In this document: one piece after another, positions 1-7,961 of the stretch
How the letters are laid out: each line of letters opens with the position of its first letter
Position numbering within the stretch: position 1 is the first letter of the stretch
Origin: Betaproteobacteria bacterium
GTDB lineage: Bacteria > Pseudomonadota > Gammaproteobacteria > Burkholderiales > JAEUOS01
Direction of reading: 5' to 3'
Length of the DNA stretch: 64,000 nt
Assembly (NCBI GenBank): GCA_028292405.1
Contig: JAQGMJ010000040.1
Span: 141,295 to 205,294 of the forward strand
Made by a program: the position numbers and the translations under genes
The notes under the pieces: model-generated
Databases searched by the model: none
Seen by the model: only the letters and a program-made list of their open reading frames with translations
Told to the model about the DNA's origin: nothing

Positions 1-1
1 C

Positions 2-781
2 GCCGCGGCGCGCGCCGGCTACACCGCCAAGAACATGGCCGCGCAGGGCAATGAATTAATGAGCAACCCGGCCGTGCGCGAGCGGGCACGGCTGGAGATG
101 CAAAGCTTGCTTGCGGAGATACGCTGCTCGGCGCTGGAGTTGATGAAGCAGCGCATGCGCGCGGCGTTTTTTGATCCGGGGAAGTTGCTCAAGGGCTGGG
201 AGCCGATCCGGCCGGAAGACCTTGATGAGGAGACGCGGCGGGCGGTGGAGGTGAGCACCGTCATGCGCAAGAGCGGGCCTGAGATAAGGGTGAAGCAGCC
301 GGACAGGCACAAGGCGCTGCGGGCGCTGGAGAAGATGCATGAGCGGCTGGATGTGCTCAACGAGAAGTATTACGCTCAGCTTGAGAGGGCGGGGGAAATT
401 CCTAGCCTGGAAGAGATCGAGCGGCGCGCCGATGAGGCGGAGCGGGCCGAGACGGAAGCGGCGGCCGGCGAGATTTCGGAAGAACCTATGGTTTTGTCAG
501 GTTTGGAGGCGGCCGGGGAAATCCGGGCCTCGCAAATTTACGAAGAACCTAGGGTTTTGCCAGGTTTGGCGCCGAGCGCGGGCGAAACGCAGGCCGCAGC
601 ATTTTCGGAAAAACATCAGGATTTGTCAGGTTGCCCCTCAGCGCCCTTTTTGATGGGGCCACCGCTTCCGGAGAATTATGCTTTTCCCGACGCGGTGTCC
701 TTTGAGGACGTTTTGTTAAGCCCGGCGGCGCGGGCGGCGCGAGCGCGAGGGGCGGCATTTGCGGAGACGCCGCGACTTTAG
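2..781 (+). CDS. phage terminase small subunit, 5' end outside the window
   Basis: The reading frame is open from base 2, so the true start lies upstream of the window. The first codons read AAARAGYTAKNMAAQGNELM, which fits the helix-turn-helix signature of terminase small subunits (Terminase_2 type: A-x-R-A-G-Y-x-x-K...QG..LL). This subunit recognises phage DNA for packaging by the large subunit, which is not in view. The part after about residue 140 (numbered from base 35) is not family-like. It carries three copies of a roughly 10-residue unit, EEPMVLSGL, EEPRVLPGL and EKHQDLSG, at 63- and 66-bp spacing. The gene ends 70 bp from the 3' end of a tRNA-Lys gene, a common phage integration site, so a prophage or its remnant may extend leftwards. 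The family call is good; whether the protein still works is unknown. Confidence 0.72.
   Translation, partial: AAARAGYTAKNMAAQGNELMSNPAVRERARLEMQSLLAEIRCSALELMKQRMRAAFFDPGKLLKGWEPIRPEDLDEETRRAVEVSTVMRKSGPEIRVKQPDRHKALRALEKMHERLDVLNEKYYAQLERAGEIPSLEEIERRADEAERAETEAAAGEISEEPMVLSGLEAAGEIRASQIYEEPRVLPGLAPSAGETQAAAFSEKHQDLSGCPSAPFLMGPPLPENYAFPDAVSFEDVLLSPAARAARARGAAFAETPRL
473..633 (+). repeat. three in-frame copies of a ~34-bp repeat inside the terminase gene
   Basis: The copies lie at 473-506, 535-569 and 601-633. They share the core GGAAgAACcTaggGTTTTG followed by tCAGGTTtgG. A fourth, inverted and non-coding copy lies at 34822-34859. Copies one and two are the closest pair. The third matches the distant copy better in its GGAAAAACATC stretch. 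Confidence 0.7.
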
Positions 782-785
782 GCGG

Positions 786-843
786 GCGCCGTCTGCAAAT
801 GCAAACGGCGCTTCCCTTGTGGGGAGGCGCCGCTGGCATTTTT
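786..843 (+). terminator. overlapping hairpins between terminase and tRNA-Lys
   Basis: One hairpin pairs GCGCCGT (786-792) with ACGGCGC (805-811). A second pairs GGCGC (807-811) plus CCC with GGG plus GCGCC (827-831), and a T-run follows at about 838-842. The two share 807-811 and cannot form together. The second hairpin with its T-run could terminate the terminase transcript. Read the other way, the same hairpins follow the tRNA. Confidence 0.45.
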
Positions 844-850
844 ACGAATT

Positions 851-926
851 TGGTAGGCCGTGCGGGATTCGAACCTGCGACCAACGGATTAAAAGTCCGC
901 TGCTCTACCAGCTGAGCTAACGACCC
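851..926 (-). tRNA. tRNA-Lys (anticodon UUU)
   Basis: Read on the minus strand, this is a complete 76-nt cloverleaf beginning GGGTCGTTAGCTCAG and ending in an encoded CCA at 853-851. The acceptor stem pairs GGGTCGT with ACGGCCT, with one G-U and one U-G pair. The D loop carries AGCTGGTAGAGC and the T arm GGTTCGAATCC. The anticodon loop reads CTTTTAA, giving UUU for lysine. A phage terminase gene lies just beyond its 3' end. Confidence 0.95.
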
Positions 927-939
927 GTAAAAGCCCGCC

Positions 940-969
940 ATTATAGCTGGGAAGGGCCTAAAGGGTCAA
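940..969 (-). promoter_or_regulatory. sigma-70 promoter of tRNA-Lys
   Basis: On the minus strand TTGACC (969-964) is followed after 18 nt by a perfect TATAAT (945-940). That puts initiation near 933, a few bases before the mature tRNA 5' end at 926. Spacing and hexamers fit a strong housekeeping promoter. Confidence 0.75.
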
Positions 970-1012
970 TTTCGGGGTGGTTTTGCCGCCTTTTGGCGCC
1001 CGAAAAGAGGTC

Positions 1013-2119
1013 TCAGCCGGCGCGCCAATACTGGTATTTGAAGGCGCCGATGGCGCCGACGATGATCGCCGCCACGGTGACGAAGGAGCCCAGCGCGAGG
1101 GTGGAGACGCCGCTGATGCCCTGGCCGATGGTGCAGCCCAGGGCGGTGACGCCGCCGAAGCCCATCAGCACGCCGCCGACCAGGTGGTTGGCGGTGTCCT
1201 CCGCATCGCGAAAGCCTTCCCAGCGAAAGGTTCTGGTGGCGATGGAGTAGACGAAGGAGCCGGCCACCATGCCGGCGGCGGCGGCGATGCCGAAGCTGAC
1301 GACGCGGCTTTTGTCGCTCCAGAACATCAGCAGTTCCAGCGTGTAGGCGATGGGGGCGACGAAGCTGAAGGACTCCATCCGCCCGGAGTTGGTGCCGGCA
1401 AAGGCTTCCTGCAGGGTATTCGGGTCTTCGGCCAGGTGGCCGATGTGGCCGGAGACGTACCAGCCGCCGACGATGGTCAGGCCGATGATGCTGCTCATGA
1501 TCACGGTATCGGCATTGCGGAAGTCGCGCGATTTGAAGGCGAAGCCGATCAGGCCGCAGGCGACGATGAGGGAGAGGGCGATCTGCCAGGTCTGCTTGGC
1601 CCCGCCGGCCGCGCGGGCGGCGAGCGAGGGCAAATCCTGCGTGCCGGCGAGGGTGACGGCAACGGGGTCGAGAAAGGCGACGCGGCCGACGGCGAACAGG
1701 CCCTTGAGCGTCATGTAGGCGGCAATGCCTAGCGCCAGGGCCACCACGACCGACTTCAGGTTGCCGCCGCCGATGCGAATCAGGGTTTTGCTGCCGCAGC
1801 CGCTCGCCAGCGGCATGCCGAAGCCGAAGGCCAGGCCGCCGACGATGTAGGAAAGCCAGGTGAAGTTGGGCGTCTGGTACAGCGACTTGGAAAGGTCGAT
1901 CAGCCCGGCCAGGTGCAGGGCGTTGGCGCCGAGAATAGCCACGGCCATCGCCATCAGCCACATGCGCATGCGCGTCCAGTCGCCCATGTTGAAGGCGTCC
2001 GACACCGCGCCCATGGTGCAGAAATTCGAGCGTTGCGCGGCGGCGCCGAAAATGAAGGCGAGGATGAATGCGCCCCAGGCGACGGTGGGGACAAGACTTG
2101 CGGCGGTGACTTCGTTCAC
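1013..2119 (-). CDS. YeeE/YedE-family sulfur-compound (thiosulfate-type) permease
   Basis: This is a polytopic membrane protein of about 368 residues built from two similar halves, as in the YeeE/YedE (DUF395, sulf_transp) family. Characterised members such as TsuA import thiosulfate. Three conserved cysteines are visible in the contexts NFCTMG (near the N-terminus), SGCGSKTL and LGCTIGQG. These match the cysteines that pass the substrate through the pore in TsuA. There is no ATG at the 5' end. The frame can begin at TTG 2143 or GTG 2119, and neither has a clear ribosome binding site. I chose GTG 2119 because it puts the first membrane helix at the usual distance. The gene stands alone, with an AT-rich palindrome upstream. 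The substrate is inferred from the family only. Confidence 0.8.
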   Translation of the reverse strand: MNEVTAASLVPTVAWGAFILAFIFGAAAQRSNFCTMGAVSDAFNMGDWTRMRMWLMAMAVAILGANALHLAGLIDLSKSLYQTPNFTWLSYIVGGLAFGFGMPLASGCGSKTLIRIGGGNLKSVVVALALGIAAYMTLKGLFAVGRVAFLDPVAVTLAGTQDLPSLAARAAGGAKQTWQIALSLIVACGLIGFAFKSRDFRNADTVIMSSIIGLTIVGGWYVSGHIGHLAEDPNTLQEAFAGTNSGRMESFSFVAPIAYTLELLMFWSDKSRVVSFGIAAAAGMVAGSFVYSIATRTFRWEGFRDAEDTANHLVGGVLMGFGGVTALGCTIGQGISGVSTLALGSFVTVAAIIVGAIGAFKYQYWRAG

Positions 2120-2157
2120 GGGAAAAGGGCGGACGGCCGGCAAACCGGCCGATGTTT

Positions 2158-2173
2158 ATTAGATATGCCTAAT
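2158..2173 (-). promoter_or_regulatory. candidate operator upstream of the sulfur permease gene
   Basis: ATTAG-N6-CTAAT forms an inverted repeat in a locally AT-rich stretch about 40 bp before the permease start. Sulfur-responsive ArsR-type regulators bind short AT-rich palindromes at such genes, but no regulator gene is in view and no specific protein can be named. Confidence 0.3.
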
Positions 2174-2272
2174 TTTATCGCATGCCGGGGGCGGGCCGGC
2201 TTCATGCCCCGGCGGTGCGAGCCGGGTTTGCTGCATGGTGTGCAGCAAGGGGCGCGTTTTACGTACGCCGCG

Positions 2273-2980
2273 TCACGTGCGTGCCTGGTAGCGCGTAGGA
2301 TCGGCCAGGCCCGCCGCCTCGAAGCCGGCGCGGCGCAGCCGGCAGGAGTCGCACAGGCCGCAGGCGCGGCCTTGCGCATCGGCCTGGTAGCAGGAGACGG
2401 TGCGTTCGTAGTCGACCCCCAGCGCATGGCCGCGCGCGGCGATTTGCGCTTTCGACAGGGTGATGATCGGCACGTGGATGGTCAGCTTCGCGCCCTCGAC
2501 GGCGGCCTTGGTGGCGCGATTGGCCATCGCCTCGAAGGCGGCGACGTACTCGGGCCGGCAGTCCGGGTAGCCGGAATAGTCGACCGCGTTGGCGCCGAAA
2601 AAAATGTCGTTCGCGCCCAGGGTTTCGGCTTTGGCCAGGGCGAGGGAGAGCATGATGGTGTTGCGCGCCGGCACGTAGGTGACGGGGATCACGTGTTCCG
2701 TGCCGTGGCTTGCGCTGATGGCCGCGCCGTCGGTGGGCACGGCAATCGCCGCGTCGGTCAGGGCGGAGCCGCCGAACAGGGTGAGGTCGAGCTTGACCAT
2801 GCTGTGGCTGGCCGCCCCCAGCAGTGGCGACAGTGCGGCGGCGGCGTCGAGCTCGCTGCGGTGGCGCTGGCCGTAGTCCAGCGACAGGGTATGGCACTCG
2901 TAGCCGTCCTGGCGCGCGATGGCCAGCACGGTGGCGGAGTCCAGCCCGCCGGAGAGCAGGACGACGGCGCGCCGGGTCAT
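2273..2980 (-). CDS. queC: 7-cyano-7-deazaguanine synthase QueC
   Basis: QueC converts 7-carboxy-7-deazaguanine to preQ0 with ATP and ammonia, a step in the queuosine pathway in the cytoplasm. The 235-residue protein has the ATP pyrophosphatase P-loop SGGLDS at residues 10-15. A zinc cluster of four cysteines sits near residues 197, 207, 210 and 213 (CYQ...CGLCDSC). The start is the ATG at 2980; in-frame codons further upstream belong to the shadow of cpoB. It follows cpoB by 32 bp, so it is probably the last gene of the tol-pal transcript, the usual position in proteobacteria. No preQ1-type riboswitch is seen. Length and motifs are normal. Confidence 0.93.
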   Translation of the reverse strand: MTRRAVVLLSGGLDSATVLAIARQDGYECHTLSLDYGQRHRSELDAAAALSPLLGAASHSMVKLDLTLFGGSALTDAAIAVPTDGAAISASHGTEHVIPVTYVPARNTIMLSLALAKAETLGANDIFFGANAVDYSGYPDCRPEYVAAFEAMANRATKAAVEGAKLTIHVPIITLSKAQIAARGHALGVDYERTVSCYQADAQGRACGLCDSCRLRRAGFEAAGLADPTRYQART

Positions 2981-3012
2981 GGCACCCACGCGGCGGGCAA
3001 AGCAGGCCGCAC

Positions 3013-3780
3013 CTAGCGCAGGCGCTTGATGCGTTCCGGCGCCAGCTTGGCGGCGTCGCTGGTCGGGTAGCGCTTCACCAGGTCTTCCAGGGTGGCGCGG
3101 GCGGCGCGGTTGTCCTTCAGCTCGGCCTGGGCGGAGGAGATGTTGAGCATCGCGTCTGGCGCCTTGATGTCCTGCGGCCAAAGTTCGATCACGCGCGTTT
3201 GCGCGGCGATGGCACCCTTGAAGTCGCGCAGGGCGAACAGAGAGTTGCCGAGCCAGTATTGGGCGGCGGGGGCAAGCTGGCTGCTTGGATAGGTGCGCAG
3301 GAACTGGGCGAAGGTCTCGGCGGCGCTCTTGTAGTTGCTGGTTTTCACCAGGTTAAGGCCGCTGTCGTAGGCGCGTTGCTCGTCGGCGGTGGGCGGCGGC
3401 GCGGGCTTGCCGGGCTCGGGCGGGGGCGGCGGCTCGACCTTGCGCAGGCGGCCGTCCAAGTCGACGTAAAAGTCCTTTTGCCGCTTTTGCGCGTTTTCCA
3501 GGTCGTTGGTCAGCACCTCGATCTGCCCGCGCAGGCGCGCCATGTCGGCCTTGAGCTGCTCCAGCTGGGCATTCATGTCGACCTGGACGCGGGTCTGGTT
3601 TTCCAGGCGCGAGTTCAGGTCGTCGATGCGCCGGGCGTCGGCGGCGCGCTGGGTTTGCAGGTCCTGCACCCCCTTGCGCGCTTCGTCGTCGCCGAACAGG
3701 GCGGCGTGGGCAGGCGCCAGGAACAGGCAGGCGGCCGCGGCTGCGGCAAGGCGGGCAAACTGGAGTTTCATCATGGGCAT
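3013..3780 (-). CDS. cpoB: Tol-Pal system protein CpoB (YbgF)
   Basis: CpoB is a periplasmic protein that links Tol-Pal to peptidoglycan synthesis during division. The 255-residue protein starts MPMMKLQ, with a signal peptide ending near AHA-ALFG. A coiled-coil region of about 90 residues follows, with many Gln, Glu and Leu. Next comes a proline-rich linker ([17 protein letters not shown]) and three TPR-like repeats in the last 120 residues ([20 protein letters not shown] and similar). The start could be the ATG at 3780 or the ATG at 3774; both leave the signal peptide intact. It lies between pal and queC. Confidence 0.9.
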   Translation of the reverse strand: MPMMKLQFARLAAAAAACLFLAPAHAALFGDDEARKGVQDLQTQRAADARRIDDLNSRLENQTRVQVDMNAQLEQLKADMARLRGQIEVLTNDLENAQKRQKDFYVDLDGRLRKVEPPPPPEPGKPAPPPTADEQRAYDSGLNLVKTSNYKSAAETFAQFLRTYPSSQLAPAAQYWLGNSLFALRDFKGAIAAQTRVIELWPQDIKAPDAMLNISSAQAELKDNRAARATLEDLVKRYPTSDAAKLAPERIKRLR

Positions 3781-3955
3781 CGTCAGGCGTTGAACAGGAG
3801 CGTACGGGCCGCGCCGGCGGGCGCTCGCGCGCGACAGGCTAAAAAGCGGAGTCAACAGCGAACTCAAAAGCAAAGTAAAAACGGGGCAAAACGCGCGCCG
3901 GCCTGCCGGCCAGCAAACGCATTGTGCCCCATTTCACTGCGCCTGCGCAGCCGGC

Positions 3956-4483
3956 CTACTTGATCGGGTAGACGATGTCGGCGCGGCGGTTTTCAGCCCA
4001 GGCGGACTCGTCGTGCCCGGTGGACTTCGGACGCTCTTCGCCATAGCTGACGGCTTCGAGCTGGGTTTCGCCTACGCCCATCACCCGCAGCATGCTTTTC
4101 ACCGCTTCGGCGCGCTTCTGGCCCAGGGCCAGGTTGTACTCGCGGCTGCCGCGCTCGTCGGTATTGCCTTCGATCATCACCTTGCGGCCCTGGTTGCGCT
4201 TCATGAAGGCCGAGTGGGCCTCGACGATCGGGCGGAACTCTTCCTTGACGACGAAGCTGTCTAGGTCGAAATAGATGCTGCGCTTGGCCAGCTGGCCCTG
4301 CATCAGCTCTTCGTCCGGGGTCATCGCCTGGACCTGCTGGATGTTGCCGGTGCTGGGGCCGGTATTGCCGGAGGAGGGCGGCGCGCCGCCGCCGGCTTCG
4401 GTGATCGGCACCTGGTTCTTGGGCGTGGAAGAGCAGGCGGCCAGGATGGCGGTGCAGGCAAGGAGTAGAGCGAGGCGTTTCAT
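3956..4483 (-). CDS. pal: peptidoglycan-associated lipoprotein Pal
   Basis: Pal is an outer-membrane lipoprotein that binds peptidoglycan and TolB and holds the envelope together during constriction. The 175-residue precursor has a type II signal peptide with lipobox LAAC, which makes Cys17 the acylated residue. The linker is rich in Gly, Pro and Ser. The OmpA-like domain (about 70-173) contains YFDLDSF, the binding motif NTDERGSREYNLALGQKRA and a C-terminal NRRADIVY. The order tolB-pal-cpoB is the classical one. The acyl chain would be completed by Lnt, encoded at 29289-30842. Confidence 0.96.
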   Translation of the reverse strand: MKRLALLLACTAILAACSSTPKNQVPITEAGGGAPPSSGNTGPSTGNIQQVQAMTPDEELMQGQLAKRSIYFDLDSFVVKEEFRPIVEAHSAFMKRNQGRKVMIEGNTDERGSREYNLALGQKRAEAVKSMLRVMGVGETQLEAVSYGEERPKSTGHDESAWAENRRADIVYPIK

Positions 4484-4530
4484 GTTGTTACCTCCGGTCA
4501 GGATGAAGTTGAGTTGGTGTTGTTGTGGAA

Positions 4531-5811
4531 TTACTTGCCTTGGGGACCCCAGGCCGGCTCGCGGATGTCGGCGCCGCCGACGGACAGGCGCTGCTTGATC
4601 TGGCCGTCGGAGGAAACCATCGCCAGGACACCGCGGCCGCCGACGTTGGTGGCGTAGAGGATCATTTTGCTGTTGGGCGCGAAGCTGGGGCTCTCATCTT
4701 TGTCAGTATCCGTGAGCTTTTGTTCCTGGCCGCCCGCCGCCAGATCGAGAATCGCTACGCGGAACTGGCCGCCTTCGCGCGAAACGTAGGCCAGGGTCTT
4801 GCCGTCCGGGCTGACTTTCGGGCTGACGTTGTAGGTGCCGCTGAAGGTGACGCGCTTGGCGTCGCCGCCGGCGGCGGAAATGCGGTAGATCTGCGGGCCG
4901 CCGCCGCGGTCGGAGGTGAAGTAGATCGAGGCGCCGTCCGGGGAGTAGGTCGGCTCGGTGTCGATGCCGCTGCTGGAGGTCAGGCGGCGCGGCTCGCCGC
5001 CGCCGGAGGGGATCGCGTATAGCTGCGACTGGCCGGAGACCGTGAGGGTGACCGCCAGGGTGCGGGAATCGGGCGCCCAGGCCGGGGCGCTGTTGCTGCC
5101 CTTGGAATTGGAAACCAGGGTGCGCCGGCTGGTATAGATCTCATGCACCCAGACCTGCGGCTTGCGGTTTTCGAACGACACGTAGGCCAGCTTGCTGCCG
5201 TCCGGCGACCATTCGGGCGAGATGATCGGCTCGCGCGAAGTCAGGGCCGATTGTTCGTTTTGGCCGTCGTAGTCGGCGACGATCAGGTCGTAGCGCGCGC
5301 CGGATTTCTTGACGTAGGCGATCTTGGTGTTGAAAAAGCCCTTGACGCCGGTGATGCGCTCGTAGATTTCATCAGCGATCTTGTGCGCGGTGACCCGCGC
5401 CAGGGCAGGGGCAAGGGTAAAGGCGAAGGCGCCCTTTTCGCCCTGTCCATCGATGTTCATCAGGTGTACGCGAGCGGTCAGCTTACCGTCGGCCGCCGGC
5501 GTTACGCTGCCCAGCGCGAGGTACGCCGCGCCGCGCCCTTTCCAGTCGGCGAAATTGACCTGGCCCGCCTCGGTCGGAACCGGCGCCGCCGCGGAGGCGT
5601 CGACGATCTTGAATACGCCGCTGTGCTCCAGGTCGGAGCGCACCACCTGGGCCAGCCCGACCGGCAGGGCCGCTTCACCGGGAAAAGAAGTGATCGCGAT
5701 CGGGATGAGATCCCGGCCGGAGCCGGAGAAAGTGATCGTCATTTGCGCCTGCGCAGGCAGATGCATGAGCGCAAGCAGGGCGATGGAGAGTTTGATGAAG
5801 TTTCGTAGCAT
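4531..5811 (-). CDS. tolB: Tol-Pal system beta-propeller protein TolB
   Basis: TolB is the periplasmic partner of Pal and TolA. The 426-residue protein starts at the ATG at 5811 (MLRNFIKLSIALL), which opens a signal peptide ending at AQA-QMTI. An N-terminal alpha/beta domain (to about 160) precedes the six-bladed propeller. The propeller repeats are plain: SPEWSPDGSKLAYVS, APAWAPDSRTLAV, EPTYSPDGASIYF, SPKVSPDGKTLAYVS and SPSFAPNSKMILY. An in-frame start at 5862 would add 17 residues before the signal peptide and overlap the end of tolA, so it is less likely. The gap to tolA is 47 bp. Confidence 0.95.
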   Translation of the reverse strand: MLRNFIKLSIALLALMHLPAQAQMTITFSGSGRDLIPIAITSFPGEAALPVGLAQVVRSDLEHSGVFKIVDASAAAPVPTEAGQVNFADWKGRGAAYLALGSVTPAADGKLTARVHLMNIDGQGEKGAFAFTLAPALARVTAHKIADEIYERITGVKGFFNTKIAYVKKSGARYDLIVADYDGQNEQSALTSREPIISPEWSPDGSKLAYVSFENRKPQVWVHEIYTSRRTLVSNSKGSNSAPAWAPDSRTLAVTLTVSGQSQLYAIPSGGGEPRRLTSSSGIDTEPTYSPDGASIYFTSDRGGGPQIYRISAAGGDAKRVTFSGTYNVSPKVSPDGKTLAYVSREGGQFRVAILDLAAGGQEQKLTDTDKDESPSFAPNSKMILYATNVGGRGVLAMVSSDGQIKQRLSVGGADIREPAWGPQGK

Positions 5812-5858
5812 GATGGTCGAATAATGAGGTGATTGAATCAAGGTCGGCCTCCTGTGGT

Positions 5859-6680
5859 TCACTTGTCTTTCGGGGTTGCTTCGTAGCGCAAAAGGCGGGG
5901 AATCTCACCCATCCCCGGGGTTGGCGGGGGTAAAGGCGAAGTTGCCTCGATCGCATGCTGTGCCGCCTCGTCATAGGCGGGATAGCCGCTGGATTTGACC
6001 AGCTTGACCAGCCCGACTTCCCGGCCTGGCAAAACCGTGACTTCGAAAATCGCCGTCGGATTTCCCGGGACCGCGTTGGCGATGCTGATCGGCACCTTGG
6101 CCCGCACCAGGGCACCCACCTTGCTGGTCCAGGTATTGGACGATCCGCTGGAGCCGGGCACTGCCTTCTGTTGCCCCTCCTTCGACAGCGCTTGCTTTAT
6201 GTCGTTCTGCGCTGTGTCCTTGCTGAGCTCACGCTTCATTCTCTCCATCTCGCTGGCGAGCGGATCGGGCTGCTTTTCCTCCGGCTTGGGCACCGGCCTG
6301 GGAGGCTCGGCTTTTTTCGGCGGCTCCTTCTTCGGCTCTTCCTTCTTCGGCGGCGGCTTTACCGGTTCCGGCTTTTTCTTCTCGATCTTTTGCACGATGT
6401 CGGCTTTCACCGGCGGCGGGGGCTCCGGTTTGGGCTCCTCGACCACCGGCTTGGGCGGCTCAGGCTTGACTACCGGCGGGGGCACCACGCGCGGCTGTGC
6501 CATCGGCGGCAACGAGGCCCACAGCTCGGCCTGCGCCGGCGCCGCGGGTTGGCTGGTCCAGCTGATGCCGAAATACAAAAACGCGAACAGCAGGCCGTGC
6601 ACCACCGCCGCCAGCACGAAGGCGCGGATGCTGCCGCGGTCGTTGTGCGGCTGGAAGGGGAGTTCGGCGGCGGCCATCAT
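5859..6680 (-). CDS. tolA: Tol-Pal system protein TolA
   Basis: TolA bridges the inner-membrane TolQR motor and the outer-membrane TolB-Pal complex. The 273-residue protein has one N-terminal membrane anchor (AFVLAAVVHGLLFAFLYFGI, about 20-39). A long Pro/Lys/Glu-rich rod runs from about 65 to 150, with many EPPKP and KKEEPKK repeats. The C-terminal domain has the TonB-like fold (VGALVRAKVP to PRLLRYEA). It is shorter than the enterobacterial protein, which has a long helical domain II; this length is normal in betaproteobacteria. It starts 16 bp after the end of tolR. Confidence 0.93.
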   Translation of the reverse strand: MMAAAELPFQPHNDRGSIRAFVLAAVVHGLLFAFLYFGISWTSQPAAPAQAELWASLPPMAQPRVVPPPVVKPEPPKPVVEEPKPEPPPPVKADIVQKIEKKKPEPVKPPPKKEEPKKEPPKKAEPPRPVPKPEEKQPDPLASEMERMKRELSKDTAQNDIKQALSKEGQQKAVPGSSGSSNTWTSKVGALVRAKVPISIANAVPGNPTAIFEVTVLPGREVGLVKLVKSSGYPAYDEAAQHAIEATSPLPPPTPGMGEIPRLLRYEATPKDK

Positions 6681-6696
6681 GCGGATGCGCTGTGTC

Positions 6697-7131
6697 CTAT
6701 TTCGCCGGCACGGGTTTGACCGTCAGGCCGATTTTCTTGATGGCGCTTTTCTGCAGGTCGTCCATCATCAGCAGCACGGCTTCGTATTTGACGTTCTTGT
6801 CGGCGGAGATCACTACCGGCAAATCGGCTTTTTCCGCCTGGCGCGACTTCACGTAGTCGATCAGCTCCTTGCGATCGAGGTCTCTCTCGAAGGTTTTGTC
6901 GCGATCGATGATGCGCAGGCTGGTGTCGGGCTTGATCACGATTTCCAGCGGCTGCACCGGCGCCTGGGTCGACTTCTGCACCGAAGGCAGCTCCACCTGC
7001 GCCGGCGTCACCAGGGGCGCGGTGACCATGAAGATCACCAGCAGCACCAGCATCACGTCGATGTAGGGCACGACGTTGATCTCGTTCATCATGCGGCGGC
7101 GGCGGCCGCGGCCGGAGCGGGAAGGGTTCAT
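6697..7131 (-). CDS. tolR: Tol-Pal motor protein TolR
   Basis: TolR is an ExbD-like proton-channel subunit of the TolQR motor. The 144-residue protein has a single membrane helix starting INVVPYIDVMLVLLVIFMVT. Its aspartate (in PYIDVML) is the conserved proton-carrying residue. A small periplasmic domain ends the protein. Its ATG at 7131 overlaps the TGA of the upstream methyltransferase gene (ATGA), so its translation is probably coupled to that gene and not directly to tolQ. This is unusual, since tolQ and tolR are normally adjacent. Confidence 0.95.
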   Translation of the reverse strand: MNPSRSGRGRRRRMMNEINVVPYIDVMLVLLVIFMVTAPLVTPAQVELPSVQKSTQAPVQPLEIVIKPDTSLRIIDRDKTFERDLDRKELIDYVKSRQAEKADLPVVISADKNVKYEAVLLMMDDLQKSAIKKIGLTVKPVPAK

Positions 7132-7961
7132 GTCAGTTTGTAGGCCTGTTTGACGTCGGCGGCGCGCATTTCGGGCAGGCTGCCGGCGTAGAGTTCGGGC
7201 GAGCGTTCGGCGGGGATGCAGATCAGGTTCTGTGCCGCCTGGAACACGCGGTATTCAAGATGCTCAAGAAGGTAAAGCGGCAGGCTGCCGCCGTCATGCC
7301 CCCACCATTCGACCTGCATCAGCGGGCGGCAGGCGCCCAGGGTGTACGCCGCGCCGCGCAGCACGTCTTCCTCCATGCCCTCGACGTCGAGCTTGATGAA
7401 GTCGGCGCGCTCAAGCTTCAGGCTGTCCACGGTGATGAGGGGAATCGTCTCATTCCTGTCCGCCGCGGCCCACTCGGGCGTGCCGGAGCCGAACTGCGGC
7501 GCCGGATTTTCCTTCGCCAGGCCCATGCCGCCGAAGTTCCACGGCCTGCTGTAGTCCACCGGCGGCAGCTTGAGGGCGCCCGGTGCGCGGCCGAGCGCAA
7601 CGCAATGGCCGTGGACGTTTTCGATGCTGTTCAACGCCAGGTTGCCCATCAGCATCTGGAATACGATCCGTTGCGCCTCGAAGGCATGGACCCGGCCGCG
7701 CGGCCCGGCGAGTTCGGAAAAAAACAGCGCATGCACGCCGATGTTGGCGCCGATGTCGAGGATCACCGGATCGGCCGGGCACAGGCCGATCAGCCGGCGC
7801 AGCTCTTCCAGCTCGCCCGGCATGTATTCGCCGGTTTCCATCAGGTCGTTGCCGACGCCGCAGCGCGCCTCACCCTCGCCGGACCAGTCGTTGCGGTTGA
7901 CGACCATCATCCCGTGGCGGGTCGGGATGAGGACGTTGTAGCGCGGGCGGTGCGGATTCAT
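7128..7961 (-). CDS. FkbM-family SAM-dependent methyltransferase, second copy in the tol operon
   Basis: The 277-residue protein has the methyltransferase motif I, VILDIGANIGVH, at about 66-77, and the FkbM-type segments IKLDVEGMEEDVLRG and PLMQVEWWG. FkbM proteins usually O-methylate sugars or polyketide hydroxyls, and many occur in glycan gene clusters. No signal peptide or membrane segment is visible, so it should be cytoplasmic. It is a clear paralogue of the gene directly upstream: by eye roughly 70 percent of residues match, with shared N-termini of the form RPRYNV..PTR.GMM.VNRND. Its ATG overlaps the stop of the first copy and its TGA overlaps the tolR start. The target is unknown. Confidence 0.82.
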   Translation of the reverse strand: MNPHRPRYNVLIPTRHGMMVVNRNDWSGEGEARCGVGNDLMETGEYMPGELEELRRLIGLCPADPVILDIGANIGVHALFFSELAGPRGRVHAFEAQRIVFQMLMGNLALNSIENVHGHCVALGRAPGALKLPPVDYSRPWNFGGMGLAKENPAPQFGSGTPEWAAADRNETIPLITVDSLKLERADFIKLDVEGMEEDVLRGAAYTLGACRPLMQVEWWGHDGGSLPLYLLEHLEYRVFQAAQNLICIPAERSPELYAGSLPEMRAADVKQAYKLT

